Shown: positions 43,836 through 53,682 of the stretch, one piece after another
Layout: every line of letters starts with the position of its first letter
Position numbering within the stretch: the first letter of the stretch is position 1
Assembly: GCA_023666275.1 (NCBI GenBank)
Contig: JAMPCJ010000002.1
Span: forward strand, 62,001 to 126,000
Source: Treponema brennaborense
Lineage (GTDB): Bacteria > Spirochaetota > Spirochaetia > Treponematales > Treponemataceae
Direction: 5' to 3'
DNA length: 64,000 nt
The notes under the pieces: generated by a model
What the model saw: the letters and a program-made list of their open reading frames with translations, nothing else
What the model was told of the DNA's origin: nothing
Database searches by the model: none
Made by a program: the position numbers and the translations under genes

Positions 43836-45413
43836 ATGAATAAAAAATCACTTGCGATCGTCATTTATGCGCAGCAGGGATATTTCAGGCATATATACGC
43901 AGATTCACAGCAATATAGCTGCAAACACAATCAGCTGTTTACCGCAATAACATATACATATCTTCCTTTGCTGAATATGTTCGCGAATCTCGAAGCGGAC
44001 GGCATTCCTTTTAAAATCGGATTGGTTCTTCCGCCGGTACTTTGCTCGCTGCTCGACGATCCTGTTATGCAGCAATGTTATATCGAATGGCTTGATACGC
44101 TTATAAAACTCGGTGAATCCGAAGCGGCGCTGTACGCAGACGATGATCCCCGCCGGAAACTTGCCTGCCTGTATTTAAAACAGCTTCAGTATGCAAAACG
44201 GGATTATACCGAAACGCTCGGACAAAATATATTGTCGAAATTTGCGTATTACGCAAAACGCGGAAACATAGAAATGATTGCGACAACAGCTACCGACTGC
44301 TTTCTTCCGCACATTCTGGATATGCCGGAAGCCGTCAGCGCGCAAATCGAAACAGGGCTTCAGTCACACAAATTTTATTTCGATGTACTTCCGGAAGGTT
44401 TTTGGCTGCCGGATCTGGGATACACGCCGGGACTTGAAAAAGCAGTCCGTTCTTACGGATTAAATTACACGATTCTTGATTCAGCCAGCGTACTTTTCGC
44501 GCATCCGACACCTGATTTGGGTATTTTTTCGCCCGTCCGATGCGAAAATTCGCTTGCCGTATTTGCGCGGGACAATGAAACAACGAATGACAGCGATATA
44601 CCTGTATATAATTCAAACCCCGTTTACCGTAATCAAAACAGAGACATCGGGTACGAAGCAGACAGCGATTATTTAAATACCATTCTGCAAAATAACTGCC
44701 GGAACGCGACAGGCTTTTGTTATTACGCAAACAACAAAAACTCGGTATATGATCCGGACAAAGCACAGCCGCAAATAGTTTCGGACGCGGAAAATTTTCT
44801 CGAATCGAAAATCAAAAAACTTGAGGCAGCGGCGGCATTCAAACCGGACGCGGATCTTTCCCTGGTATGTACATTCAGCGCAGAAACATTCGGCGGGAAA
44901 TGGCATGAAGGAATACTGTGGCTGGAACAAATTTTCAGGCAGGCGGCGGATAAAACGGATATTGATTTGGTACACTGCACCGATTTAACGCATAATCAGT
45001 TTTCGCTGCAAAGAGTGAATCCGTTCAACGGCGCATCGTCGGGAACAGGATACGGAGAAAATCTGCTCGACAGTTCAAACGGCTGGATGATGCGGTACAT
45101 CCATAAATCGACGGAACGAATGATAGATCTGGCGGCGCGCTTTTCCGATGATACCGGTTTGAAAGCTCGTTCGCTCAATCTGGCTGCAAAAGAAGTTCTG
45201 CTTGCACAGTCGTCTATTTGGGCAAAAATGATTCACGAAAAAACAGATCCGGAATACGCAACGGATTGTTTTTCAAAAAGCATTACAGCCTTTTCCACTG
45301 TATTTGAATCGCTTGGTTCGAACAACATAAGTACGGAATGGCTTACAAGGATTGAACGGGAACATCCGATATTTAACTGGATAAATTACCATGTATTCGC
45401 GACAAAAAAATAA
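43836..45413 (+). CDS. GH57-family glycoside hydrolase / glucan branching enzyme-like
   Basis: A 525-residue protein with a GH57 (beta/alpha)7-type layout and DUF1957-like C-terminal helices. The start region LAIVIYAQQGYFRHI replaces the usual HAHLPY. The catalytic Glu is probably in FSAETFGGKWHEGILWLEQ (about 350), which in branching enzymes reads AElFGHWW. A conserved FWLPDLGYTPGLEKAV segment occurs near 190. It probably remodels alpha-1,4/1,6 glucans in the cytoplasm. The altered N-terminal motif means activity is not assured; a regulatory paralog is possible. It pairs with DUF4912 upstream. Confidence 0.8.
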   Translation: MNKKSLAIVIYAQQGYFRHIYADSQQYSCKHNQLFTAITYTYLPLLNMFANLEADGIPFKIGLVLPPVLCSLLDDPVMQQCYIEWLDTLIKLGESEAALYADDDPRRKLACLYLKQLQYAKRDYTETLGQNILSKFAYYAKRGNIEMIATTATDCFLPHILDMPEAVSAQIETGLQSHKFYFDVLPEGFWLPDLGYTPGLEKAVRSYGLNYTILDSASVLFAHPTPDLGIFSPVRCENSLAVFARDNETTNDSDIPVYNSNPVYRNQNRDIGYEADSDYLNTILQNNCRNATGFCYYANNKNSVYDPDKAQPQIVSDAENFLESKIKKLEAAAAFKPDADLSLVCTFSAETFGGKWHEGILWLEQIFRQAADKTDIDLVHCTDLTHNQFSLQRVNPFNGASSGTGYGENLLDSSNGWMMRYIHKSTERMIDLAARFSDDTGLKARSLNLAAKEVLLAQSSIWAKMIHEKTDPEYATDCFSKSITAFSTVFESLGSNNISTEWLTRIEREHPIFNWINYHVFATKK

Positions 45414-45485
45414 TTGTTTTTTTAACGCCGCGATTGCGCGGCAATAAATGAAAACAAACGCGAACCATGCGGCATTCCGCAAGCT

Positions 45486-46247
45486 TCAGATTCCGTTCCG
45501 GCAGCAGCTTAGCAGGCTTTTAACTTCTTCAATAGAAAGTTCACGGAATTGTCCCGGCTGCAAACCGGTTATAGAAACAGTTCCGATTCGTATACGAGTA
45601 AGGCGCTTTATGCCTCTTTCAAAATAATCAAATACACGGCGAATTTCGCGGTTTTTGCCTTCCGTTAAAATAATTCGTACTTGACGGCTGCCGATTTTTT
45701 CCGCACGGCGGCATGCATAAAATACATTGTTTATCCGCAGTCCTTTTTCGAACCGTTCGGGAAGTTCATCCGGAACAGGAAGACTTGTATCAACGATGTA
45801 TTCTTTTTCCAATTCCGCAGAGGGATGCGAAATTTTCGCGGCAAAATTGCCGTCATTGGTAAAGATGATAAGACCGGAAGAAAACATATCGAGCCGCCCG
45901 ACGTTGTATAAACGTTCGCTGAAATACGGCTGAACAAGATCCAAAGCAACCGCTCTGCCTTTTTCATCCGAAAACGAACAAACATACCCCGCCGGTTTAT
46001 TCAGCAGAACATATTTTTTTGTATTCTGCACCGCAACCTGATTTCCGTCAACACATACTGTATCGGCGGGAGAAACTTTAATTCCCATTTCCGTGACCAC
46101 AGAACCATTTACGGAAACCCGCCCCGACGCAATTACAGCTTCGCAGGCACGCCGGCTTGCCACGCCACAGCGGGCAAGATATAACTGCAATCGCACAGAA
46201 GTTTGTTCGTGATTTTCGTCAGGCAAAATAATATCGGTTTTATTCAT
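45486..46247 (-). CDS. rluB: RluB-type pseudouridine synthase
   Basis: A 253-residue protein from ATG 46247; a TTG at 46274 is also in frame but overlaps scpB and has no better ribosome site. An S4 RNA-binding domain (LQLYLARCGVASRRACEAVI) is followed by a pseudouridine synthase domain with GRLDMFSSGLIIFTNDG (catalytic Asp), VLLNKPAGYV and EGKNREIRRVFDYF. Members modify 23S rRNA near position 2605 or related sites. RluB and RluE/RsuA relatives are hard to separate by eye. It follows scpB by 10 bases, a common gene order. Confidence 0.88.
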   Translation of the reverse strand: MNKTDIILPDENHEQTSVRLQLYLARCGVASRRACEAVIASGRVSVNGSVVTEMGIKVSPADTVCVDGNQVAVQNTKKYVLLNKPAGYVCSFSDEKGRAVALDLVQPYFSERLYNVGRLDMFSSGLIIFTNDGNFAAKISHPSAELEKEYIVDTSLPVPDELPERFEKGLRINNVFYACRRAEKIGSRQVRIILTEGKNREIRRVFDYFERGIKRLTRIRIGTVSITGLQPGQFRELSIEEVKSLLSCCRNGI

Positions 46248-46257
46248 AAATCGTTTA

Positions 46258-46803
46258 TCAGCGCGCGAGTTCAAAACGTTCGCTTTCGGTTTCGTCCAGT
46301 TTCGGCAAATCAGCGATGCTATTTAAACGGAAAAATTTCAGGAATTCTTTTGTTGTACCGAATTGAATAGGTTTGCCCGGCACATCTTTTCTTCCCACTT
46401 CCTTTATCAATTTGCGTTCCGAAAGCAATCGAATCATATTATCCGCAGAAACACCCCGGATAGCTTCAATTTCCGCGCGCGTAATAGGCTGCGAATATGC
46501 AATAATGGAGAGCGTTTCTATTGCTGCCTTTGAAAGCTTTCCTTCATTTTTTTTGCCGTACCGATCTTTCAAATAATCCCATAAATCGCGTTTCGGCGTT
46601 ATAAACCATCCGCCGGAAAGCCGAGATAATTCTATTCCGGAATTTCCGGCAGCATATTTTTCATTCAGTTTTTCGAGAACAATATCCACAACATCCCTTG
46701 ACAGTCCGGAAATTTTCGCAAGGGCATTTTCATCAAGCGGTTCTGTTTCAAGAAAAAAAATCGCTTCTATAAGTGCTGTTTCTTTTTCCAAGTGCAACTC
46801 CAT
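46258..46803 (-). CDS. scpB: Segregation and condensation protein B
   Basis: A 181-residue winged-helix protein that dimerises and binds ScpA and SMC to condense and segregate the chromosome. AIFFLETEPLDENALAKISGL, LSKAAIETLSIIAYSQPITRAEIEAIRGVS and GKPIQFGTTKEFLKFF are family hallmarks. Length is normal. It lies 30 bases downstream of scpA. No smc gene is in the window. Confidence 0.96.
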   Translation of the reverse strand: MELHLEKETALIEAIFFLETEPLDENALAKISGLSRDVVDIVLEKLNEKYAAGNSGIELSRLSGGWFITPKRDLWDYLKDRYGKKNEGKLSKAAIETLSIIAYSQPITRAEIEAIRGVSADNMIRLLSERKLIKEVGRKDVPGKPIQFGTTKEFLKFFRLNSIADLPKLDETESERFELAR

Positions 46804-46833
46804 AGCCGGTATTTCCTAAAGCGGCGGCGGATT

Positions 46834-47622
46834 TTATGCCGCCTTATACGGCACATAAGGACGTATCTTTATATCGCCGAACATCCTGTTCTGATATATG
46901 CAAGCCTGTTTAAACTTTACGGCTTCCAATATAGCCATAAATGCGCAAACAACGTCAAGCATGTTCCCTTTCCGCACAATTAAATCAGTAAACAGGCATT
47001 CCCCGTTTTTTTCAAGCAGCTCATTCATAAGCGTTATTTTTTCGCTCACAGACACTTCTTCGTACAAACTCAGCAGTTTTCCCGATGAATATACGGATAC
47101 AAGCGAAGAAAATGTTTTCAGAAGATCCCAGGCTTCTATCTTTTCCCATAATTCTTCTTCGTCAAACGGAAGTACTCTTTGGATTTTTTTCCGTTCAAAT
47201 GACCATTCCGCTTCATTTTCTTTTTCTTCCATCAAAACAGACAATTTTTTGAATTTTTGGTACTCAATAAGCTTATCAACAAGTTCCTGGCGAGGATCAT
47301 CGAGATCTTCGCCGTCAAATGTTACTTCAACCGGCAGAAGCATTCGCGACTTTATAAATAATAAATCGGCAGCCATAGCGTAAAATTCCGTAAGGTTTTC
47401 AAGATCGGGGCTGACTGCATAATCAAGATAATCAAGAAACTGTTCTGTTATTTCCGCTATCGGAATATCATAAATATTTATTTCATTCTTTTTTATCAGA
47501 AAAAGCAATAAATCAAGCGGTCCTTCAAACTTTCCCAATTTGAAAGTGGTTTCCGACTCTGGGTTCGGAGTGCCGTTTTCAAGTACCGAATTCCGTTCTT
47601 TGTCATATTCTAGTTCTGCCAT
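46834..47622 (-). CDS. scpA: Segregation and condensation protein A
   Basis: A 262-residue kleisin that bridges SMC heads. The start at ATG 47620-47622 has AGGA upstream and overlaps folK by 13 bases; the longer frame (47691) runs deep into folK. The N-terminal KLGKFEGPLDLLLFLIKKNE and INIYDIPIAEITEQFLDYL are diagnostic, followed by a helical linker and a C-terminal winged helix (FMAILEAVKFKQACIYQN). It is paired with scpB as in most bacteria. Confidence 0.96.
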   Translation of the reverse strand: MAELEYDKERNSVLENGTPNPESETTFKLGKFEGPLDLLLFLIKKNEINIYDIPIAEITEQFLDYLDYAVSPDLENLTEFYAMAADLLFIKSRMLLPVEVTFDGEDLDDPRQELVDKLIEYQKFKKLSVLMEEKENEAEWSFERKKIQRVLPFDEEELWEKIEAWDLLKTFSSLVSVYSSGKLLSLYEEVSVSEKITLMNELLEKNGECLFTDLIVRKGNMLDVVCAFMAILEAVKFKQACIYQNRMFGDIKIRPYVPYKAA

Positions 47623-48167
47623 TTTTCCGTTCCTACAGCAAACGGCTGCCCGTACAGGCGCACATTCTGGTCGGGTAATTGTTCCAGACACCGTTTGTAA
47701 AAATCCCTCTGTATAGCTTCGGCAGACTTATCGAAAATCTCAAGCATTGGAATTAAAACAAACGCACGTTCTGTTATTTTTGGGTGCGGAATATGCAAAT
47801 TCTCCGAATCAACAATTCTATCGCCGAACAATTCTATATCGATGTCAAGCGAACGCGGTCCCATTCGCTGTTCAAGTGCACGGTTTCTTCCCCAGTCAGT
47901 TTCCAGACGCTGAATTTCCGCCAAAAGCTGTTCCGGCTCGCCGCAAAAAAAGCCTGCCGCCGCCATATTAAAAAAATCATTTTGGTCAGTAAAATACATG
48001 GCAGCACTTTTGTAAACAGACGAAAATCTAATATCGGAAAGAACCCCTGACAAATCACGGCAGGCAGCCGCAAGCAGCTGCAGCGGCGATAATATATCTC
48101 CGCTGCGCAGTTGATACGGCATATTGGAACCGAGTCCCAGTACGACAAATTCTCCGGACATATTCAA
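47610..48167 (-). CDS. folK: 2-amino-4-hydroxy-6-hydroxymethyldihydropteridine pyrophosphokinase
   Basis: A 185-residue HPPK that transfers pyrophosphate to 6-hydroxymethyl-dihydropterin in folate synthesis. [50 protein letters not shown] (Mg-binding Asp pair) and [16 protein letters not shown] are the standard motifs. The start overlaps recA by 4 bases and the end overlaps scpA. No folP or folB is nearby. The long second loop is typical. Confidence 0.95.
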   Translation of the reverse strand: MNMSGEFVVLGLGSNMPYQLRSGDILSPLQLLAAACRDLSGVLSDIRFSSVYKSAAMYFTDQNDFFNMAAAGFFCGEPEQLLAEIQRLETDWGRNRALEQRMGPRSLDIDIELFGDRIVDSENLHIPHPKITERAFVLIPMLEIFDKSAEAIQRDFYKRCLEQLPDQNVRLYGQPFAVGTEKWQN

Positions 48168-49429
48168 AACAATGCATCAGGCGCATCTGTGTGTTCGGCG
48201 GATTTTTCATTTGCAGATTCAGCAGGAACAGTTTTTTCCCCGGCAACAGCAGCCGCGATAGATTCCGCAGATGATAAACCGGCGCCGGCACTCTTCGGCG
48301 AAGTACTAGTTTGCACATCCGAACCTGAAGACATGCCGTTTTCCCGCTTAATACGGGAAGCCGAAGATGCAGTGCCGCCTTTTTGCTTCAGCGTTTGTCC
48401 CGGAAACAGTTTTTCACGGATCTGACGTTCGACATCATGCGCAAAATCAGCATTATTTTCAAGAAACTGGATAGCTGCTTCCCGTCCCTGCCCGACTTTT
48501 TCTGTTGCCGTAGTGAACCAAGCGCCGCGTTTATCTATAAACCCATGTTTCACCGCAGAATCGAGAAGGCTTGCCACAGCGGAAATGCCTTTTCCGAAAT
48601 AAATATCCAATTCAACTTTTCTGAACGGCGGCGCGACTTTGTTTTTTACAACTTTCACGCGGACTCTGTTTCCGACCGCATCCTCTACGCCTTTCGCATC
48701 GATTGATTCAATACGGCGCACTTCCAAGCGAACGGAAGAATAAAACTTCAGCGCATTGCCGCCGGTCGTTGTTTCGGGATTGCCGAACATGATGCCTATT
48801 TTCATGCGGATTTGGTTTATAAATACCAGCAAAGACTTCGACTTGCCGATTGTTGCTGTCAGTTTGCGGAGGGCCTGACTCATCAGCCGCGCCTGCAATC
48901 CCATGTGGGAATCGCCCATGTCGCCCTCTATTTCCGCCTGGGGAGTCAATGCAGCGACGGAATCCACAACGATAATATCGACGGCGCCGGATCGGACAAG
49001 ACTTTCGGCTATTTCAAGCGCTTGTTCTCCCGTATCAGGCTGAGAAACCCATAAATCGTCTATATTTACGCCCAAATTCTTTGCATAGACCGGATCGAGA
49101 GCATGTTCCGCATCAATAAAAGCCGCGATTCCGCCGAGCTTTTGCGCTTCCGCAATAGCATGAAGCGCCAGTGTTGTCTTTCCGGAAGATTCCGGTCCGT
49201 AAATTTCGATGATGCGCCCGCGCGGATAACCGCCGATGCCGAGCGCCTCATCGAGAAGCAGCGAACCGGTAGGAATAACATCTATGCCGGCAGCATCCGC
49301 CACCGCGCCAAGTTTCATCAAAGATCCCTGCCCGAACTGTTTTTCGATTTGAAGACGAGCCGCTTCAAGCGCTTTCATTTTTTCGGACATATCTTCGGGG
49401 TTTGTTATTTCATTTGTCATTTTTGCCAC
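48164..49429 (-). CDS. recA: Recombinase RecA with long C-terminal tail
   Basis: A 421-residue strand-exchange ATPase. The start is GTG 49427-49429, 7 bases after AGGAGG; a second in-frame ATG follows three codons later. Walker A is GPESSGKT (about 78-85), and loops L1/L2 are present ([39 protein letters not shown]). Usual length is about 350; here residues about 345-421 form a Ser/Ala/Glu-rich acidic tail with no fold. Acidic tails tune DNA binding in E. coli RecA. It overlaps folK by 4 bases. I see no LexA-type box upstream. Confidence 0.98.
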   Translation of the reverse strand: MAKMTNEITNPEDMSEKMKALEAARLQIEKQFGQGSLMKLGAVADAAGIDVIPTGSLLLDEALGIGGYPRGRIIEIYGPESSGKTTLALHAIAEAQKLGGIAAFIDAEHALDPVYAKNLGVNIDDLWVSQPDTGEQALEIAESLVRSGAVDIIVVDSVAALTPQAEIEGDMGDSHMGLQARLMSQALRKLTATIGKSKSLLVFINQIRMKIGIMFGNPETTTGGNALKFYSSVRLEVRRIESIDAKGVEDAVGNRVRVKVVKNKVAPPFRKVELDIYFGKGISAVASLLDSAVKHGFIDKRGAWFTTATEKVGQGREAAIQFLENNADFAHDVERQIREKLFPGQTLKQKGGTASSASRIKRENGMSSGSDVQTSTSPKSAGAGLSSAESIAAAVAGEKTVPAESANEKSAEHTDAPDALF

Positions 49430-49501
49430 CTTTTCTCCTCCTTTAATATATTAGGCATCGACATACATTCTTTTTTGATTTTTTATAAATCTGCCGCCAA
49501 T

Positions 49502-50689
49502 TCAGCGGAACGGCTGATATATCGATTTGGCGAATAATACGCACTGCCCGTCGCGGGAACCAATCCGCGCAAGAATTTTGAGCGGACGCTCTGTTTCGAT
49601 TTGCATGCCGGACGGCACCACAAGCGGAACGATGCCGTCAATCTTCTGCATTGTATCATATCCGACAAGAAAATTGCATTCAACAGGCGCGTCCGAAACA
49701 ACAGTTTTCTGCTGAAGCATCGCTTCTGCCGTATCCGGCGGCGGAAGAACAGCATCGGAAGAAGATGAATTATCCGAATCCGAGGCGGAAGCAATTTTCA
49801 GGTTCGCGACACGTCCCGACCAAACAACCCAGCAATCCAGATACAAAAAGGGATCCGCCGCGACTTCCTGATAAGACAGCTGCCGTGTTTTTTTTTCAAG
49901 CATTGAATCGAATGTCGGTTCAGAAAAATATTCCATAAGGAGCCGCGCTTTTTGTTTCACGGAAGCCGCAGCATTGGAATACAAAAGCCGGTTTACCAAA
50001 ATTTGGGCGCCGTTGTCATCATATTTTTGAAACAGCTTCTTCATTTCTTCATAGGCAGCTTCCGCTTCTTTTTGCGTCAGGATATATCTGTACGGCTGCG
50101 TTCCCAAATCGCTTTCCAGCGGGTTGTGTTTTTCGGCGGCAGTCAAATCCAGCGCGGAAATATCGGCACGCAGCTGCGGCGGCGAAGACAAAGACGGCAT
50201 AACATGCACAGCAGCTATGCACAAAAATCCGCAAATAAAAACGGACATAATTGCCGTTTTTATTTGCGGCGGAAATCCCAGCACGGGATAACATTTTTTT
50301 ATTTTACCGCTTTCAGACAGAGCAAACAATGTTTCCGGATCGCCTTTCGTGCGGATAAACCGAAGCAGCCATGCCGCGCGGCGATGCGTCGGACATTCAT
50401 CGAGTATGGAAAGACAATAATCCACTGCCCGATCGGTTTCTCCGCGTCGCAAAAACAACGCAACATAAGCAAGCTGCAAATCCGGATCATTAACATGAAT
50501 CTGCCGCGCCCGTTTAAAATAGGATTCCGCGCCGCCGATATCGCCGACATACAGACACGCCACGCCCAGCGTGTAAAAAAACCGAAAAGATTCACGGTAT
50601 TCCATTACACGAGGTTCCAGCAGCGAGAGGACTTTCGAAAAATGACGCAAATTAAGTTCCCACTCCGCTTTGTCCAATACCGTACGCAC
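49502..50689 (-). CDS. TPR membrane protein with C-terminal domain
   Basis: A 395-residue protein. Residues about 15-110 contain tetratricopeptide repeats (FYTLGVACLYVGDIGGAESYFKR shortened: GVACLYVGDIGGAESYF). A transmembrane helix lies near 146-168. The 225-residue remainder is extracytoplasmic, with helical and then beta-rich parts (LKILARIGSRDGQCVLFAKS), unassigned. So the TPRs sit in the cytoplasm and the tail outside. The start is GTG, one base after the previous stop. It is the last gene before recA in an envelope-protein run. Confidence 0.65.
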   Translation of the reverse strand: MRTVLDKAEWELNLRHFSKVLSLLEPRVMEYRESFRFFYTLGVACLYVGDIGGAESYFKRARQIHVNDPDLQLAYVALFLRRGETDRAVDYCLSILDECPTHRRAAWLLRFIRTKGDPETLFALSESGKIKKCYPVLGFPPQIKTAIMSVFICGFLCIAAVHVMPSLSSPPQLRADISALDLTAAEKHNPLESDLGTQPYRYILTQKEAEAAYEEMKKLFQKYDDNGAQILVNRLLYSNAAASVKQKARLLMEYFSEPTFDSMLEKKTRQLSYQEVAADPFLYLDCWVVWSGRVANLKIASASDSDNSSSSDAVLPPPDTAEAMLQQKTVVSDAPVECNFLVGYDTMQKIDGIVPLVVPSGMQIETERPLKILARIGSRDGQCVLFAKSIYQPFR

Positions 50690-50690
50690 T

Positions 50691-51773
50691 TCAGTTCAGC
50701 CTTACCTTTTCCAGTATTGCATCAAGTTCGGCATTCAAGCGGCGAATTTCATTTTTATCGATAGATTCGAAATCATTTTCAAGGTGTCTGATTCGTTCCA
50801 GCAGCGCAGCGATATATTTTTCATCGAGCTGTTCTTTTGTAATAACAGCATAATCCGCAGAAAAATCATTGTCATCAAATTCATCTGTCTCGGCAGGAGC
50901 AGCTTCTTTCGGCGATGCGGAAGAAACAAGCGCTCCCGTAAAATACGGCGAAGCTGTATCCGCGGGAATTCCTTCATTTACGGCTGCGGAAAGATAAAAA
51001 CAAAAAGACACCGTCTGCTGCGGAGACAGTTTTTGCGGTTTCCAATGTATGGAAAGCGCAGAATTATTATATGAATACAGCGAATTAAAGCGGCGGCCGA
51101 CAACGACAGGCGGCATCCAGGTGTCAGACAAGAGAATATCCCGATTCGCGACAGTAACAGTTTCTATATCGGAAATATTTTCACCGTCAAGAATAAACTG
51201 CATGGAAACAGATCCGTTTGAGGTGCGCACCCATTTATCCTTTGCCATAGAAAAAAACTGATGCTCATTATTCAGCGATACGTGAGATGCGGTCGAAAAA
51301 TGGCGCGAAGTAAGTTCTCCGAGGCATGTGTCAAACACGCCCTTCAGCGCGCAGGAAACGCCTGAGGCTGATATATTCCGCAGAGAAAGCACGCATTGAA
51401 TTATATCTGCTTCTTTATCAGGCGCAGAAGATAAAAAAGTCATCGAAAAAGTAACTGCCGCTTTGTCTTTTACCGTATACTGCACGGAAACTCCGGAATC
51501 CGTCAGTTTTTGTGTTATTTCAACACCGGAGTTTTGATCAAGCGCATAGACAGTTTTTCCGTATTTCAGAAAAAATTTCGTATAAGAAGAGTTATCAATA
51601 GCGCTTAATAACGGAACGGATTTTCCGGCGTCAGCATCATACGCGTACAACGAAAAAGTTCCGGACGGTTCGCGCATGATAATTTTATAAATGCCGAATA
51701 TTTGCTCCTTGTCAGCCGCAAAAACAGCAGCGACACATAATGCGCAGACAAAAATCAGAAATTTTTTTTTCAC
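50691..51773 (-). CDS. Secreted hypothetical protein with C-terminal coiled coil
   Basis: A 360-residue protein with a signal peptide (FLIFVCALCVAAVFA). A large beta-rich middle (sugar-binding or Ig-like by composition only) is followed by an acidic stretch and a C-terminal coiled coil (about 315-355: LERIRHLENDFESIDKNEIR). The start is GTG with GGAGGAG upstream; it overlaps the stop of the previous gene by 4 bases (GTGA). Position between two TPR envelope proteins suggests a shared periplasmic complex. No domain is recognised. Confidence 0.65.
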   Translation of the reverse strand: MKKKFLIFVCALCVAAVFAADKEQIFGIYKIIMREPSGTFSLYAYDADAGKSVPLLSAIDNSSYTKFFLKYGKTVYALDQNSGVEITQKLTDSGVSVQYTVKDKAAVTFSMTFLSSAPDKEADIIQCVLSLRNISASGVSCALKGVFDTCLGELTSRHFSTASHVSLNNEHQFFSMAKDKWVRTSNGSVSMQFILDGENISDIETVTVANRDILLSDTWMPPVVVGRRFNSLYSYNNSALSIHWKPQKLSPQQTVSFCFYLSAAVNEGIPADTASPYFTGALVSSASPKEAAPAETDEFDDNDFSADYAVITKEQLDEKYIAALLERIRHLENDFESIDKNEIRRLNAELDAILEKVRLN

Positions 51774-52834
51774 TGTGCTCCTCCGTGAATCCGCTTTGAT
51801 TCATCGACTGCTTTTTGAAGTTCCGCGGCTTTCTTCTTCAGTTTTTCGAGTTCGAAACGCATTTCATCGCGGCCGGAAAGCTGTCCTGCGGCGGAATCCC
51901 GCGGCACGTCCGATTTTCCGGCAGAAGCAGGCGGCAGATCACCCCTCATTTGCGCATTTTCCTGTTCAAGCGATGCGATTTTTGCTTTCATTTCAAGGTT
52001 TTCCTTTATCAGCGCGTCGTTCATCGATAAAATTTCCTCCATGCGGGAGCCGCGGTCATCACTCAGTTTTTGAATCTCATCCATTCTGATTTTCGCAGTT
52101 TGCAGTTCTTCGTTTGCTTCGTTCAGCTGGCGGCGGAGTCCCAGAGCTTCCTCTGTCTGATACTGCTGAAGCTGCCGCTCGTATTCTTTTTTCGCGGACA
52201 AATACTCTTCTCCCGTTACTTTCAGCAGATACAGCAGTTTCTCTTCCCGTCCGCGCTGTTCAATTAAATCAAGCCGGTACAACGCTTCCGTATATTTGGG
52301 AGAATCGGGAAATTCCGACAAAATTCTTTCATACAAAGGACGGGCAAGATCGAAATAAAATGATTCGTACAACGATTCGGAAATCCAAAACAGCGCAGAC
52401 GAATACAATTCATGCGAAGGATTTTCGGAACAAAACGCACCGAGTTTCCTGATTGCGGCATCATTTTCTCCCAGATAATGATACGCGCGTCCCATTTGAT
52501 AATTCACATACAGCGCATATTGACTTTCCGGAAACAGCGAACAAAACAATTCCCCGTCATTTATTACCGCGGCATATTCTTCGGCATACATTTCCGCCGT
52601 TACCAGCATGTACCACACTTCCGCGGATAAGTTTTCGGGAATAGACACGGCTTTCCGAAAAAACAATAAAGCCGCCGGCCAGTCATTTTCCTGGAATGCT
52701 TTGAATCCCTGAACAAGCGCGTCATCCGCAATAATATTTCCGGCAGCGGGAACAGCGTTTTGCAAATCAGACAACGGGAAAACGCTTACTGCACAGAAAC
52801 ATAAAAGAACAGCTATTCCTGCCGGATTTTTCAT
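51770..52834 (-). CDS. Periplasmic TPR and coiled-coil protein, CpoB/YbgF-like
   Basis: A 354-residue protein from ATG 52832-52834, with GGGAG upstream; the frame is open further but lacks a signal. The signal peptide (IAVLLCFCAVSVFPLS) is followed by several TPR motifs (to about residue 190: YQMGRAYHYLGENDAAIRKL; ALFWISESLYESFYFDLARPL) and a long coiled coil (about 215-354). This reverses the CpoB order (coil then TPR), so the homology is only in parts. It may coordinate cell-wall or outer-membrane assembly. It lies 123 bases downstream of rpe. Confidence 0.7.
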   Translation of the reverse strand: MKNPAGIAVLLCFCAVSVFPLSDLQNAVPAAGNIIADDALVQGFKAFQENDWPAALLFFRKAVSIPENLSAEVWYMLVTAEMYAEEYAAVINDGELFCSLFPESQYALYVNYQMGRAYHYLGENDAAIRKLGAFCSENPSHELYSSALFWISESLYESFYFDLARPLYERILSEFPDSPKYTEALYRLDLIEQRGREEKLLYLLKVTGEEYLSAKKEYERQLQQYQTEEALGLRRQLNEANEELQTAKIRMDEIQKLSDDRGSRMEEILSMNDALIKENLEMKAKIASLEQENAQMRGDLPPASAGKSDVPRDSAAGQLSGRDEMRFELEKLKKKAAELQKAVDESKRIHGGAQ

Positions 52835-52957
52835 AACTTCACTCCCGAAAAATTTCCGCGCAAATAAGCGCATGTTTTTCAACGGTACATTGCATCGATG
52901 CGCTGCCGATTGCAGTTTCAAAACGGCGGAATGCGCCGCACCGACAAAACCCAAAAT

Positions 52958-53593
52958 TCAACACGTCTTTACGACAAGTTTTCCAGAAAAAAAAGCAGAA
53001 CCGGATACAACGACATCCGCTCCGGCGTCGGCAACCGGTTTTAATGTTTTCTCATCGATGCCGCCGTCAGCCGAAATTTTGAATGAATATCCGCTTTGTT
53101 CTCTAAGTTCCCGAAGTTTTTTTATTTTGGCAATACATTCGGGAATCAGTTTTTGTCCGCCGAATCCCGGATTCACGGTCATAACCAAAACAACATCGGC
53201 GAACGGCAGGATTTCCTCCAAGGCGCTGACGGGGGTTGACGGCACAATGCTTATCCCGCACTTTGCGCCTGCCTGCCTGATATTCTGCAAAAGCCGATGA
53301 TGATGCACTGTCGATTCATAATGGAATGTTACAATGTCGGCGCCGGCTTGAATAAAGCTTTCCGCATAGCGTTCGGGCTGCGCTATCATTAAATGAACGT
53401 CCAAGGGCAATTTTGTGGCAGCACGGATTGACGAAACTATCGGCTGCCCGAATGTAATATTCGGAACAAATGTTCCGTCCATTACATCGATATGTATCCA
53501 TTTGCCGCCGCGGTTTTCTATTAACGCAATCGATTCCGATAAATGCATAAAATCCGCCGATAAAACAGACGGAGCCAAAATAACATCGCTCAT
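52958..53593 (-). CDS. rpe: Ribulose-phosphate 3-epimerase
   Basis: A 211-residue TIM-barrel enzyme that interconverts ribulose 5-phosphate and xylulose 5-phosphate in the pentose phosphate pathway. LAPSVLSADF, HIDVMDGTFVPNITFG, DVHLMI, VNPGFGGQKLI and SADGGIDE hold the metal and phosphate ligands. Start ATG 53593 fits the family; the longer frame adds 12 unrelated residues. Its stop is followed by the TPR/coiled-coil gene. Confidence 0.97.
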   Translation of the reverse strand: MSDVILAPSVLSADFMHLSESIALIENRGGKWIHIDVMDGTFVPNITFGQPIVSSIRAATKLPLDVHLMIAQPERYAESFIQAGADIVTFHYESTVHHHRLLQNIRQAGAKCGISIVPSTPVSALEEILPFADVVLVMTVNPGFGGQKLIPECIAKIKKLRELREQSGYSFKISADGGIDEKTLKPVADAGADVVVSGSAFFSGKLVVKTC

Positions 53594-53682
53594 TACTGCA
53601 TAGTATATCATAAGCCGCAACAAATGCAAATATGCGCAATGATGCCGGAGCGGAAGACGGAATTTTTTCGGGAAAGAACCGT

